A stretch of 64,000 nt of DNA from Palsa-295 sp963781105 (GTDB taxonomy: Bacteria > Acidobacteriota > Terriglobia > Acidiferrales > UBA7541), in assembly GCA_963781105.1 (NCBI GenBank), contig CAWAED010000013.1, forward strand, positions 124,001 to 188,000, in the 5' to 3' direction. Positions 60,924 to 64,000 of this stretch are shown one piece after another (position 1 is the stretch's first letter; each line of letters starts with the position of its first letter). The position numbers and the translations under genes were made by a program. The notes under the pieces are model-generated. The model was given only the letters and a program-made list of their open reading frames with translations. It had not been told where the DNA came from and did not search any database.

Positions 60924-60947
60924 GCTGAGTGCGGGAATCAAACCCGC
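60924..60947 (-). other. tRNA 3'-end-like fragment (T-arm and acceptor strand)
   Basis: On the minus strand GCGGG-TTTGATT-CCCGC forms a T-arm, and ACTCAGC follows as an acceptor strand. The rest of a tRNA (anticodon arm, D-arm) and CCA are missing. Such fragments are typical att remnants at island ends. It does not complement the tRNA-His 5' half (its partner strand would be GCTGAGT). Confidence 0.4.
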
Positions 60948-60953
60948 GGCCGG

Positions 60954-61580
60954 TCAATGCGTTCCAGCTGGCGCGGTGCCACTATCCGCTTTCACCCCAG
61001 GCATTTGTTTCCAGCCTTCCGGCAGATCGATCCGATAATGATTTTCTTCGTCGAAGACGACGAAGCCGCTCAGCTCTCTCAACCGCCGATTCAGATTAGG
61101 CACGATCTTCTTCGCTTCCTGCTTGTCCGCATCAGTAAACTCATCCGGGTAAAGATAAGAAACTCGAACTCCCATTCTCGCGGTCCCGCCGGGTGGGATG
61201 AAAGCTGGTCCATCGACAATTGCGTCTCCGGACTGGTAGGTGCCGAACTGCTTCGAAAGAGCGCTTCCGTCGGTCAAGACGGCCATCAGAGTGAGAGCCG
61301 AAGCGTTGATCTGATAATTTCTATCTGTGTTGTTTTGCACGTGGTAGTAGAAGTTCACGATGTAACTATCTTTCGAGGAAGGCCCCGCAGTCGTGATCTC
61401 GATCGTATCGAACGTCGCTTTAAGAGCGGCGCTGTTCCAAGGTTTCGGTCGCTCGGGCCGATTGTGATACCACAACGCGGCACCTGCGATGATCGCGAGC
61501 GCGATCGCAAAGCCTACACCGCCGAAGAAGGCGCGGACGGCGAGCTTTTTCCAATCAACGATTGAAGGCGGATCAGTCAT
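60954..61580 (-). CDS. Single-pass membrane hypothetical protein
   Basis: 208 residues: a membrane helix (AFFGGVGFAIALAIIAGAALWYH, about 15-37) and a beta-rich extracytoplasmic domain with FxIP-like loops (FIPPGGTARMGVRVSYLYPDE). The pattern resembles DUF4352-like or FxLYD-type domains but no family can be named. ATG 61580 (MTDPPSIV) is preferred over the start at 61601. Confidence 0.6.
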   Translation of the reverse strand: MTDPPSIVDWKKLAVRAFFGGVGFAIALAIIAGAALWYHNRPERPKPWNSAALKATFDTIEITTAGPSSKDSYIVNFYYHVQNNTDRNYQINASALTLMAVLTDGSALSKQFGTYQSGDAIVDGPAFIPPGGTARMGVRVSYLYPDEFTDADKQEAKKIVPNLNRRLRELSGFVVFDEENHYRIDLPEGWKQMPGVKADSGTAPAGTH

Positions 61581-61811
61581 TTCCACGAACCCAGGCGCCA
61601 AACAGGGCAGATATTATCACGTAGTTCGTTCAGCGACGGGCGGTAACCGCACATTACTGAACAGGCACAGAAACCCTAGGTACTATTTCGTTGCCACATC
61701 TCTCTGGATATGTTCAATAGGTAGTGTTGTGATGCCCTAGCACGTGTCGTCTCCCGTCTCCGCAGCGTGCAGGGCCTGCGCGGTCCTGAAATGGACTACG
61801 GAGGAACTATC

Positions 61812-62360
61812 GTGACAACAACGGGCAAGGATAAGCGCACCCGCTGGCTAAGTTTTCTCGTTTTCCTCCTGGTTGCATTTGCATCCTCCGCTTACGAGCG
61901 CCAAATGCGGATTAACAAGATGAACCGGATGGCCGCAATTAACGCGGCACACGAAGCTCGTGTAGCCGCTATGGACGCCAGTATTTTTGCGGATAAACGT
62001 TTTTATCTATCGGATGTTCGCGCGGCGTGGAGGGCACACTTAGTCACGACGATGGCCGAAATCAACCAAACCATGAGTGAGATACGAGCAGAGAATGGCG
62101 GTAAGTTAGAGCGTGTGAATCAGACAGACTACGACGCCGCTAAGAAAATGTGCGACGACGTGTCCGCGCTTTTAGATATGTTCGACAAAGCGGAATGGGT
62201 TCCCGGTATAGACGGGTCTCCTGTTATCAAGGATGGTCCGCTGAAAGAGCGAGTGCGCAGCGAATCCGCGACCATAGAAACCGATCTCAGCGCGTTGAAT
62301 GCCGCCGACAAGGCGGCCAACGATGGATACGCGAAGCAACAATCTGAAGAAAGGAAGTAA
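61812..62360 (+). CDS. Single-pass membrane hypothetical protein of the island
   Basis: 182 residues from GTG at 61812, which has GGAGG 7 nt upstream; the open frame begins earlier but lacks a site. One membrane helix (WLSFLVFLLVAFASSAYE) then a long Ala/Lys/Asp-rich helical region, probably coiled coil. The protease gene starts 1 bp after the stop, so these two are coupled. Confidence 0.65.
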   Translation: MTTTGKDKRTRWLSFLVFLLVAFASSAYERQMRINKMNRMAAINAAHEARVAAMDASIFADKRFYLSDVRAAWRAHLVTTMAEINQTMSEIRAENGGKLERVNQTDYDAAKKMCDDVSALLDMFDKAEWVPGIDGSPVIKDGPLKERVRSESATIETDLSALNAADKAANDGYAKQQSEERK

Positions 62361-62361
62361 G

Positions 62362-64000
62362 ATGAGTGCGATTCCCTTGCGGTGCGTCCCGCGGCTATCC
62401 GAGGTTCGAAAGAACGTGACACGGCACATGATTTTCCGAATAATATTTGCGCTCAGTGCCGCGATAGTCTGCATAGTTTGTTCGACGCCGAGCTATGGAC
62501 AGACTATCGAATCGCCTTCCACAATTTTTCGCAACGCGAAGCCTTCGATCGTTTTTATCATTGCAGGAGATAAGAGCGGTAATCCCACGGTTCAAGGTTC
62601 CGGATTTATCATTGGGAAAGATCGGATCGTTACCAATCATCACGTCGTGGCCGGCACCTCTACTGCGCTGGCTGTCTTCTCAGACGGTGCGTCCGCGCCG
62701 ATTACCAGCGTAATCTCGGATAGCGCGACGAAAGACATAATCATACTTGGTGCGGCTACTGGACAACGCCCCGCGTTGCCTCTCGGAGATGAATTGGCTT
62801 TGCAACAAGGCGATCCTGTCTACGCGATCGGAGCACCAAAAGGGTTGGAACTGACGCTAACGGACGGAATCGTGAGCGCATTCCGGAACATGGATGACCG
62901 ATTTCTTATTCAATCAACCGCAGCGATCGGACACGGTTCAAGCGGAGGCCCGCTGTTTAATCAGGAGGGTAAAGTCGTTGGAATTACTTCGGCATTGCTG
63001 TCAGATACGCCGGGCATCTACTTTTCCGTTGGCGTGGGAGATCTCAAGCGCCTATTGAGGAACCCGCAACTGCTGGTGCTCGATTTCTCAGACTGGGCAA
63101 AACGGAATGCAAGTGAAGCATCGAACGATTCGGGCGGTGATGCTGCATCCTCGGCAGCTACCGGGGCGTCACGAATAGATGAACTGATCCGCGACAAGAA
63201 ATTTGGCGAGGCCAGGACTGCAATCGAAGCCTTGAAAGCAGCCGACCCGGACTCCGCGACAACGCATAGATTGATCGGCGAATTAGATCAAAAAACCGGA
63301 GATGTGACGGGCGCTCTCGGAGAGCTTCAGCTATCCGTAGAGAAAGACCCTTCCGACCCCCTGAGTCAGTTCTACTTTGCAATTAGCCTCTACGAATCCC
63401 GACGCTTCGATGAGGCGCTCGCGCACGAAATCAAATCTAATGAGTTATCTCCGACGGCTTCTGACCTGCCTCTCCTCGCCGTTTTATATTACTCGGTGAA
63501 GGATTATAAACACGCGGAGGAAACGGCCAGAAAGTCAGTCCAATCTGACGCTAATAGTGAGATGGCTTTGTCGGTTTTGGCGGGCTTAGCGTTTCACGGA
63601 GTTTCGGCGCAGCAAGAGAGCTGGGCGGCCGACGTCCAGCGACTTTCGGTGTTGGACTCTGACAATTTCTGGGTACACGTCTCCCAAGGTTATGACGATC
63701 TCCAACATTCGAAGGTTGAGGACGCGGAAGCTGCATTCAAGGCGACAGAGAACGACTATTTTCCTGATTCTGTTCCCTACGTAGCGTTGACCCAGCTCTA
63801 CATCAATCAATCTGACTTCGGCCGAGCGAACGATGAGATAAAGGCGGGGTTGTTGACGGTTCCGAACGATTCCCAACTCTTAAGCTCGGGCATCTTTGTA
63901 TCTCTAATCACGCGCGACAATACAGAAGCCGCTCGGAGATTTCGCCAACTGGATCAGTCTTATCCTGGATCGCCGCAAGATCTGTTCGAAGGATGTCTGT
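62362..64000 (+). CDS. Trypsin-like serine protease with TPR-type C-terminus (cut by window edge)
   Basis: At least 546 codons, no stop before the edge. Start ATG 62362 (GAAAGGAAG upstream); a second ATG at 62428 gives a cleaner signal peptide (MIFRIIFALSAAIVCIVCS). The chymotrypsin-fold domain has the His in VTNHHVV (H94), Asp at 125 (SATKDIII) and Ser 194 in GHGSSGGPL. After residue about 265, TPR-like helical repeats begin (IDELIRDKKFGEARTAIEAL). Likely a DegP-like periplasmic protease with a TPR module for substrates or partners. Confidence 0.85.
   Translation, partial: MSAIPLRCVPRLSEVRKNVTRHMIFRIIFALSAAIVCIVCSTPSYGQTIESPSTIFRNAKPSIVFIIAGDKSGNPTVQGSGFIIGKDRIVTNHHVVAGTSTALAVFSDGASAPITSVISDSATKDIIILGAATGQRPALPLGDELALQQGDPVYAIGAPKGLELTLTDGIVSAFRNMDDRFLIQSTAAIGHGSSGGPLFNQEGKVVGITSALLSDTPGIYFSVGVGDLKRLLRNPQLLVLDFSDWAKRNASEASNDSGGDAASSAATGASRIDELIRDKKFGEARTAIEALKAADPDSATTHRLIGELDQKTGDVTGALGELQLSVEKDPSDPLSQFYFAISLYESRRFDEALAHEIKSNELSPTASDLPLLAVLYYSVKDYKHAEETARKSVQSDANSEMALSVLAGLAFHGVSAQQESWAADVQRLSVLDSDNFWVHVSQGYDDLQHSKVEDAEAAFKATENDYFPDSVPYVALTQLYINQSDFGRANDEIKAGLLTVPNDSQLLSSGIFVSLITRDNTEAARRFRQLDQSYPGSPQDLFEGCL

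Noticed and set aside
60917..60990. Complete minus-strand tRNA gene
   Set aside because: Only T-arm and acceptor strand can be formed; D-arm, anticodon arm and CCA are absent.
1..64000. CRISPR arrays, complete insertion sequences, rRNA genes
   Set aside because: No regularly spaced direct repeats, no transposase or integrase frame and no rRNA-like sequence were found by eye.

Overview
The window looks like a chromosome segment of an acidobacterium (Acidobacteriota, probably class Terriglobia). Coding density is high and most genes are GC-rich. Typical traits are a large Oar-type TonB-dependent receptor with an N-terminal carboxypeptidase-regulatory-like domain, DUF5666 and TPR proteins, a CadC-type regulator fused to TPRs, hopanoid tailoring genes, SpoIIE/GAF phosphatases and many ATGA/GTGA start-stop overlaps. 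The assignment comes from family content, not from a marker gene.

Left part (1-13 kb): the minus strand carries the end of a hopanoid side-chain operon (hpnJ, two 4-TM SMR-type proteins, hpnI running off the edge), then an exporter operon (HlyD adaptor, TPR lipid-side protein, MacB/FtsX permease, TolC) that has no ATPase. The plus strand carries a pseudo-receiver, a 52-residue zinc-ribbon protein, a NatA-type ABC exporter interrupted by an orphan secreted protein, and an alpha/beta hydrolase whose last codons are frameshifted.

Middle (13-31 kb): two coupled SpoIIE phosphatases (GAF; FHA-GAF), a SYLF protein, a LecA-like/LssY_C fusion, a TetR/SRPBCC divergent pair with a near-consensus promoter, a fatty-acid desaturase, a frameshifted CadC-TPR regulator, a 920-bp non-coding tract with two 10-nt-spaced inverted repeats, DinB, a short RecQ, and a bufferin/MNIO-type RiPP operon (Cys-rich precursor, DUF692 MNIO enzyme, DUF2063 partner, DoxX).

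The most striking element lies at 31918-32090. A 30-codon open frame encodes a cysteine-run peptide (7 Cys in 10 residues). A clear intrinsic terminator follows, and then the start codon of a sirohaem sulfite/nitrite reductase that is co-transcribed with both sirohaem-synthesis enzymes. This has the layout of a cysteine-responsive transcription attenuator, and it argues that the reductase is an assimilatory sulfite reductase.

Right part (35-56 kb): an outer-membrane barrel with an Ig-like tail, a sigma54-like promoter with a response-regulator fragment, a frameshifted hybrid histidine kinase and a kinase-like protein lacking an ATPase domain, an S9 peptidase, PilZ, a ClC channel with TPR partner, a NarXL-type two-component pair, two perfect DnaA boxes in front of a MerR-TPR fusion, a DUF885 peptidase, and the TonB receptor with its DUF5666 partner. 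At 56374-56412 a tRNA-His is cut immediately after its anticodon loop. Everything to the right edge looks like a genomic island: many small proteins with good Shine-Dalgarno sites, gene remnants (DUF72), zinc-ribbon proteins and a trypsin-TPR protein cut by the window edge.

Four genes show frame shifts of the same sense (-1). This may mean natural decay or systematic base-deletion errors in the assembly.
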